NCBI GenBank assembly: GCA_963788055.1
Contig: CAWBFA010000002.1
Location: 124,001-188,000, forward strand
Length of the DNA stretch: 64,000 nt
Reading direction: 5' to 3'
Origin: JACCTU01 sp963788055
Lineage (GTDB): Bacteria; Actinomycetota; Thermoleophilia; Gaiellales; Gaiellaceae
The number at the start of each line of letters is the position of its first letter. Position 1 is the first letter of the stretch. Positions 16,419-24,794 of the stretch are shown piece by piece. The translations under genes were made by a program, and so were the position numbers. The notes beneath the pieces are model-generated. The model was not told the DNA's origin. It saw nothing but the letters and a program-made list of their open reading frames with translations, and did no database searches.

Positions 16419-16771
16419 GCTCGATCGACACCAACCGCTTCCGTGAAGCCCTGCTGGCCGAGCGGAAGCGCATCGTGGCGGCGCTGGAGAACCTGAAGAA
16501 CGAGAACCCCGGCAGCGTCGAGGAGGAGACCGGGGAGGAGGCGTCGGACCAGCACCTCGCGGACACCGCGACCGCGATGCACGACCGCGAGCTCGACTAC
16601 GGGCTCACCGAGAACGAGGAGGACCTCCTGACGGAGATCGACGCGGCCCTCCAGCGGATCGAAGACGGCACGTACGGGATCTGCTCGAACCGCGGCGAGC
16701 CGATCGGGGAGGAGCGGCTCGAGGCGTTGCCGTGGACGAACCTCTGCATCGACTGCGCGAAACTCCGATGA
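16415..16771 (+). CDS. DksA/TraR-type protein with a degraded zinc finger
   Basis: A 118-residue protein with a long helical hairpin (about residues 5-80) and a C-terminal finger like that of DksA/TraR proteins, which reach through the RNA polymerase secondary channel. The finger should have four Cys. Here the second Cys of the first pair is Arg93 (CSNRG instead of CxxCG), while LCIDC is intact, so zinc binding is doubtful. One base change (TGC to CGC) would explain this. It overlaps neighbours on both sides by 4 bases. Confidence 0.82.
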   Translation: MSSIDTNRFREALLAERKRIVAALENLKNENPGSVEEETGEEASDQHLADTATAMHDRELDYGLTENEEDLLTEIDAALQRIEDGTYGICSNRGEPIGEERLEALPWTNLCIDCAKLR

Positions 16772-17331
16772 GCGCCCCCGCGCCGAAGCCTCGGCTCGAT
16801 GTGCGGGTCGGCTCGTCGACGGACGGGCTCGCGCCGGTGTCCGTCGCAGAGCGCTCGCTCGCCGCGGGTGCGCACGAGTGGGTCGGGCTCGCGGCGGTCG
16901 CCGGAGCGGCCATCGTCGCCGACCAGGTCACGAAGCGCATCGTCGCCGGCACCCTCGAGCTCGGCGAGTCGCGACACGTCGCCGGGCCGTTCGACCTGCA
17001 CCACGTCCAGAACTCCGGCATCGCGTTCGGGCTCTTCCCCAACGCGACGACGATCGTGATCGCGCTGACGGCGATGGTGATCGCCTGGCTCCTCGTCGTC
17101 TTCGCACGCTCGGGGGCACGCCACCCGGTGATGCCCGTCGGGCTCGGGCTCGTCGTCGGAGGCAGCGTCTCGAACCTTGCCGACCGCGTGCGGCTCGGAC
17201 ACGTGACGGACTTCCTCGACCTCGACTTCTGGCCGGCGTTCAACCTCGCCGACACCTTCATCGTCGTCGGTGTCGCGCTGCTGCTCGGCGCCGCGCTGAT
17301 CTCCGATCGTCCGCATCCGCGTTCCCGCTGA
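16768..17331 (+). CDS. lspA: lipoprotein signal peptidase LspA
   Basis: Signal peptidase II cleaves the signal peptide of diacylated prolipoproteins in the membrane. Four hydrophobic segments follow a cytoplasmic N-terminal extension of about 35 residues. The two catalytic Asp are visible in GGSVSNLADRVRLG and FNLADTFIVVG, with the HVQNSGIAFG motif before them. ATG 16768 overlaps the dksA-like stop. A lipobox-bearing cupredoxin at 30.2 kb is a likely substrate within this window. Confidence 0.93.
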   Translation: MSAPAPKPRLDVRVGSSTDGLAPVSVAERSLAAGAHEWVGLAAVAGAAIVADQVTKRIVAGTLELGESRHVAGPFDLHHVQNSGIAFGLFPNATTIVIALTAMVIAWLLVVFARSGARHPVMPVGLGLVVGGSVSNLADRVRLGHVTDFLDLDFWPAFNLADTFIVVGVALLLGAALISDRPHPRSR

Positions 17332-18205
17332 CGCCGCCGGCACGCGGCTCGACCGCTTCCTCGCGTCGCTCGAGGAGCTCGGCTCGCGCGCGGACGCGGA
17401 GCGGCTGCTGACGACCCGCGGAGCAGTCACGGTCGACGGGGAGCGCCGTTCGAAGAGCTACCGCGTCCAGGAGGGCGAGGAGATCGCGTTCGAAGTGCCC
17501 GAGCGGAAAGAGGTCATCGAGCCCGCAGGCGAGGAGACGCTGCCGCTCCGCATCGCGTACGAAGACGACCATCTGCTCGTCGTCGACAAGCCGGCCGGGC
17601 TCGTCGTCCACCCGGGAGCCGGCCACGCGGCGGGAACGCTCGCGGACGCGCTCGTCGCCCACCGCGCCGCCGGCGGGGAGGAGGGTCGGCTCGGGATCGT
17701 GCACCGGCTCGACCGCGACACCTCGGGCCTGCTCGTCGTCGCACGCTCGAGCGAGGCCTTCGAGCGGCTTCAGGAGCTCGTGCGGTCGCGTGCGCTGGAG
17801 CGCGAGTACCTCGCACTCGTTCGCGGGAGGCCGCGGTCGCGCTCGGGCCGGATCGAAGCTCCCATCGGACGGGATCGCCGCGACGCGACGCGCCAGTCGC
17901 TCGACACGGATTCACCGCGCGAGGCGGTCACGCACTTCGAGCTCGAGGAGCGGCTGCCGCGCCACGCGTTGCTGCGCGTGCGGCTCGACACGGGGAGGAT
18001 GCACCAGATCCGGGTCCACCTCGGCGCGATCAACCTGCCGGTCGCGGGCGATCCGGTCTACGGGATCGGCGGCGAGCTCGGGCTGGAGCGCCAGTTCCTG
18101 CACGCGGCGCGTCTTGGTTTCGACCACCCGATCACCGGTGCGCGCGTCGAGGTGACCTCGCCGCTCCCGCCGGACCTCGCCGACGCACTCGAGCGCGCGC
18201 GTTAA
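17306..18205 (+). CDS. rluD: RluD-family 23S rRNA pseudouridine synthase
   Basis: An N-terminal S4 RNA-binding domain (RIRVPADAAGTRLDRFLAS, then GAVTVDGERR) is followed by a RluA/RluD catalytic domain with HRLDRDTSGLLVVAR containing the catalytic Asp, and GRMHQIRVHL. The start is unresolved. The first in-frame ATG/GTG/TTG lies after the S4 domain, yet the frame upstream to a stop at 17297 encodes an intact S4 domain. An ATC at 17306 inside lspA is the best placed candidate for a non-standard or coupled start. With it the protein is 299 residues, normal for the family. Confidence 0.85.
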   Translation: MVRIRVPADAAGTRLDRFLASLEELGSRADAERLLTTRGAVTVDGERRSKSYRVQEGEEIAFEVPERKEVIEPAGEETLPLRIAYEDDHLLVVDKPAGLVVHPGAGHAAGTLADALVAHRAAGGEEGRLGIVHRLDRDTSGLLVVARSSEAFERLQELVRSRALEREYLALVRGRPRSRSGRIEAPIGRDRRDATRQSLDTDSPREAVTHFELEERLPRHALLRVRLDTGRMHQIRVHLGAINLPVAGDPVYGIGGELGLERQFLHAARLGFDHPITGARVEVTSPLPPDLADALERAR

Positions 18206-19146
18206 CCCATCGTCTTCGCGCGCTTCGTCTCGTACAGGCGCTCGTCGGCGAGGCGGACGAGCGCGTCCGAGGTGACGGCGTCCTGCGGGTACGACGCCAG
18301 CCCCGCGCTCAGCGCGAACCCCTGCGGCAGTCTCCCCGAGGCCGCCTCCTCGTCGACGAGGTCATGGAGGCGGGCGAGGAACCGGCCGCCGGTCTCGAGG
18401 TCGCTCTCGATCAGGCAGACCGCGAATTCGTCCCCGCCGACCCGACCGGCGAGGTCCGACCCGCGGAGCGACTCCGAGAGGAGCCCGGCAACCCGCCGCA
18501 GTACGCGGTCGCCTTCCGGGTGCCCGAGCTCGTCGTTGATCGACTTGAACGAGTCCACGTCCACGTAGACGAGGGTCAGCCCGCGTTCGTAGCGCCGCGC
18601 GCGGTAGAGCTCCTCCTCGACGGCCGCGCCGAACGCCGCATGGTTCAGGAGCTCGGTCAGGGGGTCTCGCCGGGCCTGGTCCGCGAGCTCGGCGGTCGCA
18701 CGATCGAAGTAGGCGACGACGCACTCGGCCACGAGCACGTCGAGGCTGTCGTTGAGGCGACGCTCGGCCTCCAGCACCTCGCTTCCCGTCAAGCCGGGCG
18801 CACGCGTAGAGACGAACCGCCACAGCACCCGCCGCAGCACGAGCAGCTCGGTCACGATCTCCCGTGGGGCGAACCCGAGCGCCTCGCGCTCCCGCGCGTG
18901 ATCGCGGACGAGCCCGGCGAGCGGCCCGCCGCGCCGCAGTCGTCCCGGCTGAGGCTCGGCGAGCTCCTTCGACAGCTCGACGATGAAGGTCGGCATGTCG
19001 CCGAGCTGGCCGACCTGCCCGAGCCGCTGGAGGGAGGGGACGGCGTCGTCGCGGAGGCCCTCGTCGACGACCTCCATCGCGAGGTCCCACGCGGCCTCGC
19101 GGATCTGCCCCGCGAGGATCCTCAGCGGCTCCGAAATCTCGGACAT
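18202..19146 (-). CDS. diguanylate cyclase with RsbRD-like N-terminal domain
   Basis: Residues 1-150 are helical and resemble the RsbRD N-terminal sensor domain (HAREREALGF, then EIVTELLVLRRVLWRF). Residues 155-314 form a GGDEF domain with an intact active site, GRVGGDEFAV, and an upstream inhibitory-site RGSD motif five residues before it, so it should make c-di-GMP and be product-inhibited. No membrane segment, so cytosolic. ATG 19146 is preferred over an upstream in-frame start because TATCCT on the minus strand ends 6 bases before it (leaderless). The stop overlaps that of convergent rluD. Confidence 0.87.
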   Translation of the reverse strand: MSEISEPLRILAGQIREAAWDLAMEVVDEGLRDDAVPSLQRLGQVGQLGDMPTFIVELSKELAEPQPGRLRRGGPLAGLVRDHAREREALGFAPREIVTELLVLRRVLWRFVSTRAPGLTGSEVLEAERRLNDSLDVLVAECVVAYFDRATAELADQARRDPLTELLNHAAFGAAVEEELYRARRYERGLTLVYVDVDSFKSINDELGHPEGDRVLRRVAGLLSESLRGSDLAGRVGGDEFAVCLIESDLETGGRFLARLHDLVDEEAASGRLPQGFALSAGLASYPQDAVTSDALVRLADERLYETKRAKTMG

Positions 19147-19313
19147 CGCGCCAGGATACGGCCGATTCGGGCGGCTCCCGCTACGATTCACGCTCCACTC
19201 CTTCGACCCGGCGGGGCGACTCGGGTGGCGGTGCCGGGACGACGGATCCCCGGTTCCAGCCGAGCCCGCCGGTGGCAGTGCAAACGAAACCGCGAAACGG
19301 AGGCTATGCCACC

Positions 19314-20120
19314 ATGTCCGTCGTCAGCATGAGAGAGCTCCTGGAGGCCGGAGTCCACTTCGGCCATCAGACCAGGCGCTGGAACCCCAAGATGCGCCGC
19401 TTCATCTTCACGGAGCGGGGCGGCATCTACATCATCGACCTTCAGCAGACGCAACAGCTGCTCGAGGAGGCGTACGACTTCGCGAAGAACATCGCGACGC
19501 GCAACGGCACGGTCCTCTTCGTCGGCACCAAGAAGCAGGCCCAGGACGCCGTCGAGAACCAGGCGAAGCGCGTCGGGATGCCGTACGTCAACCACCGCTG
19601 GCTCGGCGGGCTGCTCACGAACTGGCGCACGATCCACAGCCGGATCGAGCGGCTCCACGAGCTGCGCCGCCTCAAGGAGGAGGGCCAGCTCGAGCTGCTC
19701 CCGCCGAAGGAGCGGATCGAGCTGCTGGGTCAGCTCGAGAAGCTCGACGCGAACCTCGGCGGCGTCGCCGACATGAAGCGCCAGCCCGACGCGGTGTTCA
19801 TCCTCGACCTGCGCAAGGAGCAGCTCGCGGTCAGCGAGGCGCGCCGGCTGAACATCCCGGTGATCGCGCTCGTGGACACGAACTGCGACCCCGACGAGGC
19901 CCAGTACGTCATCCCCGGCAACGACGACGCGATCCGCTCGTGCGAGCTGGTCACGCGCGTGATCGCCGACGGGATCGCGGCGGGGAAGACCGGCGTCACC
20001 GAGCAGGAGCTCAGCCGCCAAGCGCCAACGCCCCCGGAACCGGAGACGGAGACGGAGACGGAGACGGACGGTGAGCTAGCGCAGGAGGCAGAGCCGGTCG
20101 CCGAAGAGGTGACGACGTGA
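19314..20120 (+). CDS. rpsB: 30S ribosomal protein S2
   Basis: S2 of the small ribosomal subunit. It has the family motifs LLEAGVHFGHQTRRWNPKM, GTKKQAQDAV, NHRWLGGLLTNW and IPVIALVDTNCDPD. The C-terminus carries an extra acidic tail of about 30 residues encoded partly by a CGGAGA hexanucleotide repeat. ATG 19314 is preferred over an in-frame GTG 42 bases upstream because GGAGG lies 10 bases before it and S2 starts at this point in homologues. First gene of the long rpsB-tsf-pyrH-frr-uppS-cdsA-dxr-rseP run. Confidence 0.95.
   Translation: MSVVSMRELLEAGVHFGHQTRRWNPKMRRFIFTERGGIYIIDLQQTQQLLEEAYDFAKNIATRNGTVLFVGTKKQAQDAVENQAKRVGMPYVNHRWLGGLLTNWRTIHSRIERLHELRRLKEEGQLELLPPKERIELLGQLEKLDANLGGVADMKRQPDAVFILDLRKEQLAVSEARRLNIPVIALVDTNCDPDEAQYVIPGNDDAIRSCELVTRVIADGIAAGKTGVTEQELSRQAPTPPEPETETETETDGELAQEAEPVAEEVTT
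20041..20068 (+). repeat. CGGAGA hexanucleotide repeat inside rpsB
   Basis: Four consecutive CGGAGA units plus a partial one encode the Glu-Thr repeat of the S2 acidic tail. A change in unit number would keep the frame, so it is a plausible site of harmless length variation. Confidence 0.75.
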
Positions 20121-20923
20121 CGACGGCGATCTCGGCGACGCTCGTCAAGGAGCTTCGCGAGATGACCGGCGCGGGGATCATGGACGCGAAGCGGGCGCTC
20201 CAGGACACCGGCGGTGACCTCGACGCGGCGAAGACGCTCCTGCGCGAGAAGGGGATGGCCTCAGCCGACAAGCGGGCCGGAAAGGCAACCACGGAAGGCA
20301 AGGTCGGATACCGGATCCAGGAGGACGGCAGCCGCGGGACGATCGTCGGCGTGGGCTGCGAGACCGAGCCGGTCTCGAACAACGACGAGTTCCTCGCCTT
20401 CGCGAAGAAGGTGCTCGAAGCGATCGACGCGGACGGCGTCGGAGCCGAGGCGGAGCTCGAGGAGGAGCGCAAGGAGCTCACCGCCAAGCTCGGCGAGAAC
20501 ATCCAGATCGTCTCGGCCGCTCGCTTCGAGCGGATCGACACCGGGACGATCGAGGGCTACGCGCACCCGCCCGCGAACAAGCTGGGAGTGCTCGTCCAGC
20601 TGCGGGGCGCCTCGCCGGAGCTTGCCCGCAAGGTTGCGATGCACGTCGCCGCCCTGGCGCCCCAGTACATCGCACGCGAGGACGTCCCGGACGAGCTCGT
20701 GGCCGCCGAGCGCGACATTTATCTCGCCTCGGACGAGGTCCAGTCGAAACCGGAGCAGGCGCGTGAGAAGATCGTTGAAGGAATGGTGAACAAGCGTTTC
20801 TTCGCCGCGCAGGTCCTGGCCGAGCAGCCGTGGATCCACGACACGGCCAAGACGGTCGGCCAGGCACTCGAGGACGAAGGCGCACAGATCGCCGAGTTCG
20901 AGCGGATCTCGCTCTCGGGGTGA
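20117..20923 (+). CDS. tsf: translation elongation factor EF-Ts
   Basis: Nucleotide exchange factor for EF-Tu. The N-terminal UBA-like domain has LVKELREMTGAGIMDAKRAL, and the core has GYRIQEDGSRGTIVGVGCETEPVSNND and HVAALAPQYI. The 268 residues match the common actinobacterial size. GTG 20117 overlaps the rpsB stop by 4 bases, the usual coupling of these two genes. The stop shares a base with the pyrH start. Confidence 0.95.
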   Translation: MTTAISATLVKELREMTGAGIMDAKRALQDTGGDLDAAKTLLREKGMASADKRAGKATTEGKVGYRIQEDGSRGTIVGVGCETEPVSNNDEFLAFAKKVLEAIDADGVGAEAELEEERKELTAKLGENIQIVSAARFERIDTGTIEGYAHPPANKLGVLVQLRGASPELARKVAMHVAALAPQYIAREDVPDELVAAERDIYLASDEVQSKPEQAREKIVEGMVNKRFFAAQVLAEQPWIHDTAKTVGQALEDEGAQIAEFERISLSG

Positions 20924-21690
20924 TGGCGGTCCGGCCGCAGGAGTCGCCCGCGGCCGCAGGGGCGGCCGCCGAACCGTTCCGCCGTGTGCTGCTGAAGGTC
21001 TCGGGCGAGGCCCTGATGGGCCCTCGCGAGTACGGGCTCGACTCGGGGACGATCGACGCGCTCGCTCGGGAGATCGCAGACGTCGCTCGGGTGACCGAGC
21101 TCGCGGTCGTCGTCGGCGCAGGGAACCTCTATCGCGGGCTCGAGGCGTCCGCGGGCGGCATGGACCGCGCGACGGCGGACTACATGGGGATGCTTGCGAC
21201 CGTGATGAACGCGCTTGCGCTGCAGGACGCGCTCGAGCGCGCCGGCGCGGAGACCCGCGTGCAGTCGGCGCTCGATATCGCAGACGTCGCGGAGCCGTAC
21301 ATCCGGCGCCGGGCGATCCGGCACCTCGAGAAGCGTCGGATCGTCATCTTCGCGGCCGGCACCGGAAACCCGTACTTCACGACGGACACAGCCGCGGCTC
21401 TTCGCGCGCTCGAGATCGGCGCCGCCGCGATCCTGATGGCGAAGCACGGTGCGGGTGGGGTGTACAGCGCCGACCCGAACACCGATCCGGCCGCCGAGTT
21501 CTTGCCCGAGCTCTCGCACCGTGAGGCGATCGAGCGCGGGCTGAAGGTCATGGACACGACCGCGCTCTCCCTCTGCATGGACAACGATCTGCCGATCTAC
21601 GTCTTCGGCAGCGGCGAGGGCAACCTCCGCCGCGTCGTCGGCGGCGAGCGCGTCGGAACGATCATCTCGACGGGAAAGGTGGCGGTGTGA
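20923..21690 (+). CDS. pyrH: uridylate kinase PyrH
   Basis: Bacterial UMP kinase, a hexameric amino-acid-kinase-fold enzyme that phosphorylates UMP to UDP for pyrimidine nucleotide synthesis. Motifs are RVLLKVSGEALMG, VVVGAGNLYRG, FAAGTGNPYFTTDTAAALRA and MAKHGAGGVYSADP. ATG 20923 gives 255 residues with a short Ala-rich leader of about 18 residues before the first strand. It sits in the classic tsf-pyrH-frr order. Confidence 0.95.
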   Translation: MAVRPQESPAAAGAAAEPFRRVLLKVSGEALMGPREYGLDSGTIDALAREIADVARVTELAVVVGAGNLYRGLEASAGGMDRATADYMGMLATVMNALALQDALERAGAETRVQSALDIADVAEPYIRRRAIRHLEKRRIVIFAAGTGNPYFTTDTAAALRALEIGAAAILMAKHGAGGVYSADPNTDPAAEFLPELSHREAIERGLKVMDTTALSLCMDNDLPIYVFGSGEGNLRRVVGGERVGTIISTGKVAV

Positions 21691-22247
21691 CGGTCGACGA
21701 GCTGATGCAGGACGGGTTGCGGCGGATGGACCAGGCCGTGGAGCACGCGCGCAACGAGTTCAACACCGTGCGCACGGGTCGCGCCTCGGCGGCGCTCCTC
21801 GACCGGATCGTGATCGACTACTACGGGCAGGAAACGCCGTTGAAGCAGCTCGCGACGATCAACGTGCCCGAGCCGCGAATGCTGACGATCCAGCCGTTCG
21901 ACCCGAGCTCGACGAAGCAGATCGAGAAGGCGATCCAGGAGTCCGACCTCGGGCTCACTCCGTCGAACGACGGCAAGGTGATCCGACTCCCGATCCCGCA
22001 GCTCACCGAGGAGCGGCGCAAGGAGCTCGTCAAGGTGGTGCGCCACCTCGCCGAGGAAGGACGCGTCGCGGTGCGGAACGTCCGGCGCGACGTACTGCAC
22101 CACATGAAGGAGCTTGTGAACAAGGGCGAGGTCGGCGCGGACGAGGAGCACCGCGGCGAGGAGCGCGTGCAGAAGCTCACCGACGAGCACATCAAGACGA
22201 TCGACGACGCGCTCAAGCACAAAGAAGCCGAGATCCTGGAAGTGTGA
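21687..22247 (+). CDS. frr: ribosome recycling factor
   Basis: RRF splits post-termination ribosomes together with EF-G. The 186 residues follow the family: a three-helix bundle with FNTVRTGRASAALLDRI, LATINVPEPRMLTIQPFD and GKVIRLPIPQLTEERRKELVK, and a C-terminal helix rich in charged residues. The GTG start overlaps pyrH by 4 bases. Confidence 0.95.
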   Translation: MTVDELMQDGLRRMDQAVEHARNEFNTVRTGRASAALLDRIVIDYYGQETPLKQLATINVPEPRMLTIQPFDPSSTKQIEKAIQESDLGLTPSNDGKVIRLPIPQLTEERRKELVKVVRHLAEEGRVAVRNVRRDVLHHMKELVNKGEVGADEEHRGEERVQKLTDEHIKTIDDALKHKEAEILEV

Positions 22248-22942
22248 TGGCCGCAACCGAGCTCGCCCGGGCCGTCGCGGTCATCATGGACGGCAACGGC
22301 CGCTGGGCCGAGCAGCGGGGCCTGCCCGTGGCCGAGGGTCATCGCGCCGGGACGAAGGCGCTCAGGCGCACAGTCGAGGCGGCGATGGACCTCGGCGTCG
22401 AGTCGCTCGCCGTCTACGCGTTCTCCACCGAGAACTGGTCGCGGCCGGTGGACGAGGTCGCGGACCTCATGGAGATCTTCGGCGACACGATCGAGCGGGA
22501 GCTGCCCGACCTCGCCAAGGAAGGCGTGCGCGTCCGTTTCGTCGGGCGCCGGGACCGCGCGCCGGAGTCGCTGCTCGAGCAGATGCGGGCGCTGGAGCGG
22601 GAAACGGCGGAGAACGACCGCCTGCGCCTGTGGATCTGCTTCGACTACGGCGGGCGCGCGGAGCTCGTCGAAGCTGTGCGCCGGATGGTCGCCGGCTTGG
22701 TCACCCCGGACGCGATCGACGAGGAGCTCTTCGCGGAGCACCTCTACGAGCCGGACATGCCCGACCCCGACCTGCTCGTGCGGACCTCCGGCGAGGTACG
22801 GATCTCGAACTTCCTGCTCTGGCAGCTCGCCTACGCGGAGCTTGTCTTCACAGAGACGCTCTGGCCGGACTTCGGAGCGGAGGAGCTGCAGGCTGCCCTG
22901 GAGACGTTCGCGCAACGCCGGCGCCGGTTCGGCGCGCGATGA
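22247..22942 (+). CDS. uppS: undecaprenyl (isoprenyl) diphosphate synthase UppS
   Basis: A cis-prenyltransferase that builds the polyprenyl diphosphate carrier for cell-wall synthesis. The catalytic P-loop is VAVIMDGNGRWAEQRG with the essential Asp. It also has AFSTENWSRP and the C-terminal LLVRTSGEVRISNFLLWQLAYAE with the conserved Arg and Ser. The chain length of the product cannot be read off. ATG 22247 overlaps the frr stop; a GTG one codon earlier is possible. uppP, which recycles the product, is also in this window at 45 kb. Confidence 0.93.
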   Translation: MAATELARAVAVIMDGNGRWAEQRGLPVAEGHRAGTKALRRTVEAAMDLGVESLAVYAFSTENWSRPVDEVADLMEIFGDTIERELPDLAKEGVRVRFVGRRDRAPESLLEQMRALERETAENDRLRLWICFDYGGRAELVEAVRRMVAGLVTPDAIDEELFAEHLYEPDMPDPDLLVRTSGEVRISNFLLWQLAYAELVFTETLWPDFGAEELQAALETFAQRRRRFGAR

Positions 22943-23745
22943 GGGACCTCGCAGGCCGCGTCGTTGTCGCGGTGCCCCTGCTCGTCGCGGTTCTGGCGGC
23001 GGCGTACTTCGACGGCTGGTGGCTCTTCGGGGTGGCGGCGGTCGCGGCGGTTCTCGCGCTGCACGAGCTGTACACGACGGTCCGGCCACTGCGGCCGCTC
23101 GTGCTCGCCGGTTTCGCCGGCGTCCTCGTCGGCCTGGTCGGCGCGGAGGTCGGAGGGCCTGCCTGGCTGCTCGCGGGGCTGCTCTCGACCTTCGTGTTCG
23201 CGTTCGGCCTGTACGGCGTGGCCGAGACGCGTCAGTCCGGCACGGTCACGATCGCCTCGACGATCCTCGGCGCGTTCTGGGTCGGCGCCGGCATCGGTCA
23301 TCTCATCCTGCTGCGCGACATCGGGGACGACACGATGGGCCGGCTGGCGATCTTCACGGTGCTGCTCGCGGTCTGGGCGAGCGACACCGCGGCGTACTTC
23401 GCGGGACGGCTGCTCGGCCGGCACAAGCTGGCTGCCGTGATGTCACCCGGGAAGACCTGGGAAGGATTCATCGCGGGCTTCGCCGCGTCGGTCCTGGTCG
23501 CGTTCTTCGCGCTCTACCAGGACCGTGAGAGCTTCCTCGCGATCTGGGAGGCGCTCGTCCTCGGGGCGGTGCTGGCACTCGCCGGGACCATCGGCGATCT
23601 CTTCGAGTCCGCCGTCAAGCGCGACATGCAGGTCAAGGACACAGGGCGGCTGCTCGGCGGCCATGGCGGCGTGCTCGACCGGATCGACTCGCTGCTGTTT
23701 GCCTCCGTTGCGGGCTACTACACGATCGTGGCGCTGCACGGATGA
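22939..23745 (+). CDS. cdsA: phosphatidate cytidylyltransferase CdsA
   Basis: Makes CDP-diacylglycerol from phosphatidate and CTP, the precursor of anionic phospholipids. There are seven or eight hydrophobic segments, and the C-terminal signature includes SPGKTWEGFIAG, ALAGTIGDLFESAVKRDMQVKD and HGGVLDRIDSLLF. ATG 22939 overlaps uppS by 4 bases. Its product feeds CDP-alcohol phosphotransferases such as the gene at 38.3 kb. Confidence 0.93.
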   Translation: MRDLAGRVVVAVPLLVAVLAAAYFDGWWLFGVAAVAAVLALHELYTTVRPLRPLVLAGFAGVLVGLVGAEVGGPAWLLAGLLSTFVFAFGLYGVAETRQSGTVTIASTILGAFWVGAGIGHLILLRDIGDDTMGRLAIFTVLLAVWASDTAAYFAGRLLGRHKLAAVMSPGKTWEGFIAGFAASVLVAFFALYQDRESFLAIWEALVLGAVLALAGTIGDLFESAVKRDMQVKDTGRLLGGHGGVLDRIDSLLFASVAGYYTIVALHG

Positions 23746-24794
23746 CGCGCGTCGCTCTGCTCGGCGCGACCGGGTCGATCGGACGGCAGGCGATCGAGAT
23801 CGTCGACGCGAACCCGGAGCTCGAGCTCGTCGCGGCCGCTTCAGGCTCCTCGCCGATCGACGGCCTGGCCCCGCTGACGCAGGTGGGCGGAGACTTGACG
23901 GAACTCCTCGAGCGCGCAGAGCCGGACGTCGTGCTGAACGCCGTGGTGGGGTTCGCGGGGCTCCCCGCCACGCTCTGGGCGCTCGAGCGCGGCGTCACGC
24001 TGGCTCTCGCGAACAAGGAGAGCCTCGTCGCCGCAGGCGAGCTCGCGCTCGCGGCGCAGGAACGTGGGGAAGGCCTCCTCCTGCCGGTGGACAGCGAGCA
24101 CTCCGCGCTCTTCCAGTGCCTCGAGGGACGGCGGAGCGAGGAGGTCGACTCGCTCGTCCTCACCGCGTCGGGGGGCCCGTTCCGCGGGCGCACGCGGAAC
24201 GAGCTCGCCGACGTCACGCCCGAGCAGGCGCTCGCGCATCCGACCTGGCGGATGGGCCGTAAAATCACCGTGGACTCTGCGACGCTCGCGAACAAGGGGC
24301 TCGAGCTGATCGAGGCGCACTTCCTGTTCGGGGTCCCCTACGAGAAGATCGACGTCGTCATCCACCCATCGTCGACCGTTCACGGCCTCGCCCGCTTCCG
24401 CGACGGGGCCTCGATCGCGCATCTCGGCCATCCGGACATGCGGGTGCCCATCTCGTTCGCGCTCACCTATCCGGAGCGGGCCGCGACGCCGGTGCAGCGG
24501 CTCGAGCTCGCCGGAACGACGCTCGAGTTCGAGGCACCCGACGTCGAGAACTTCCCCTTGTTGCGACTCGCACGAGAGGCCGGAGAGCGTGCCGGTACCT
24601 TCCCTTGTGTGTTCAACGCCGCGAACGAGGTTGCGGTCGAGGCCTTTCTCGAGGGCCGCCTCCCGTTCCTCGGGATCGCCGACGCGGTCGACGAGGCGCT
24701 CGGCGCATCGGAAGGTGCGGCGGCGCGCGACTTCACCGACCTCGTCGTGGCAGACGCCGCCGCTCGTAGGGTCGCTGCGGGGGTGAGCGCGTGA
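23742..24794 (+). CDS. dxr: 1-deoxy-D-xylulose 5-phosphate reductoisomerase
   Basis: Second enzyme of the non-mevalonate isoprenoid pathway: it converts DXP to MEP using NADPH. The N-terminal NADPH-binding GATGSIGRQAIEIV, the active-site loop LPVDSEHSALFQCL, LTASGGPFRG, NKGLELIEAHFLF and FNAANEVAVEAFL are all present. The 350 residues are a little shorter than typical (about 385-400), with a compact region after the first strand. It overlaps both neighbours. ispG of the same pathway follows rseP. Confidence 0.94.
   Translation: MTRVALLGATGSIGRQAIEIVDANPELELVAAASGSSPIDGLAPLTQVGGDLTELLERAEPDVVLNAVVGFAGLPATLWALERGVTLALANKESLVAAGELALAAQERGEGLLLPVDSEHSALFQCLEGRRSEEVDSLVLTASGGPFRGRTRNELADVTPEQALAHPTWRMGRKITVDSATLANKGLELIEAHFLFGVPYEKIDVVIHPSSTVHGLARFRDGASIAHLGHPDMRVPISFALTYPERAATPVQRLELAGTTLEFEAPDVENFPLLRLAREAGERAGTFPCVFNAANEVAVEAFLEGRLPFLGIADAVDEALGASEGAAARDFTDLVVADAAARRVAAGVSA

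Noticed and set aside
19192..19313. Ribosomal protein S2 leader regulatory RNA upstream of rpsB
   Set aside because: Some GC pairing exists but I could not identify a conserved S2-binding fold; insufficient to call.
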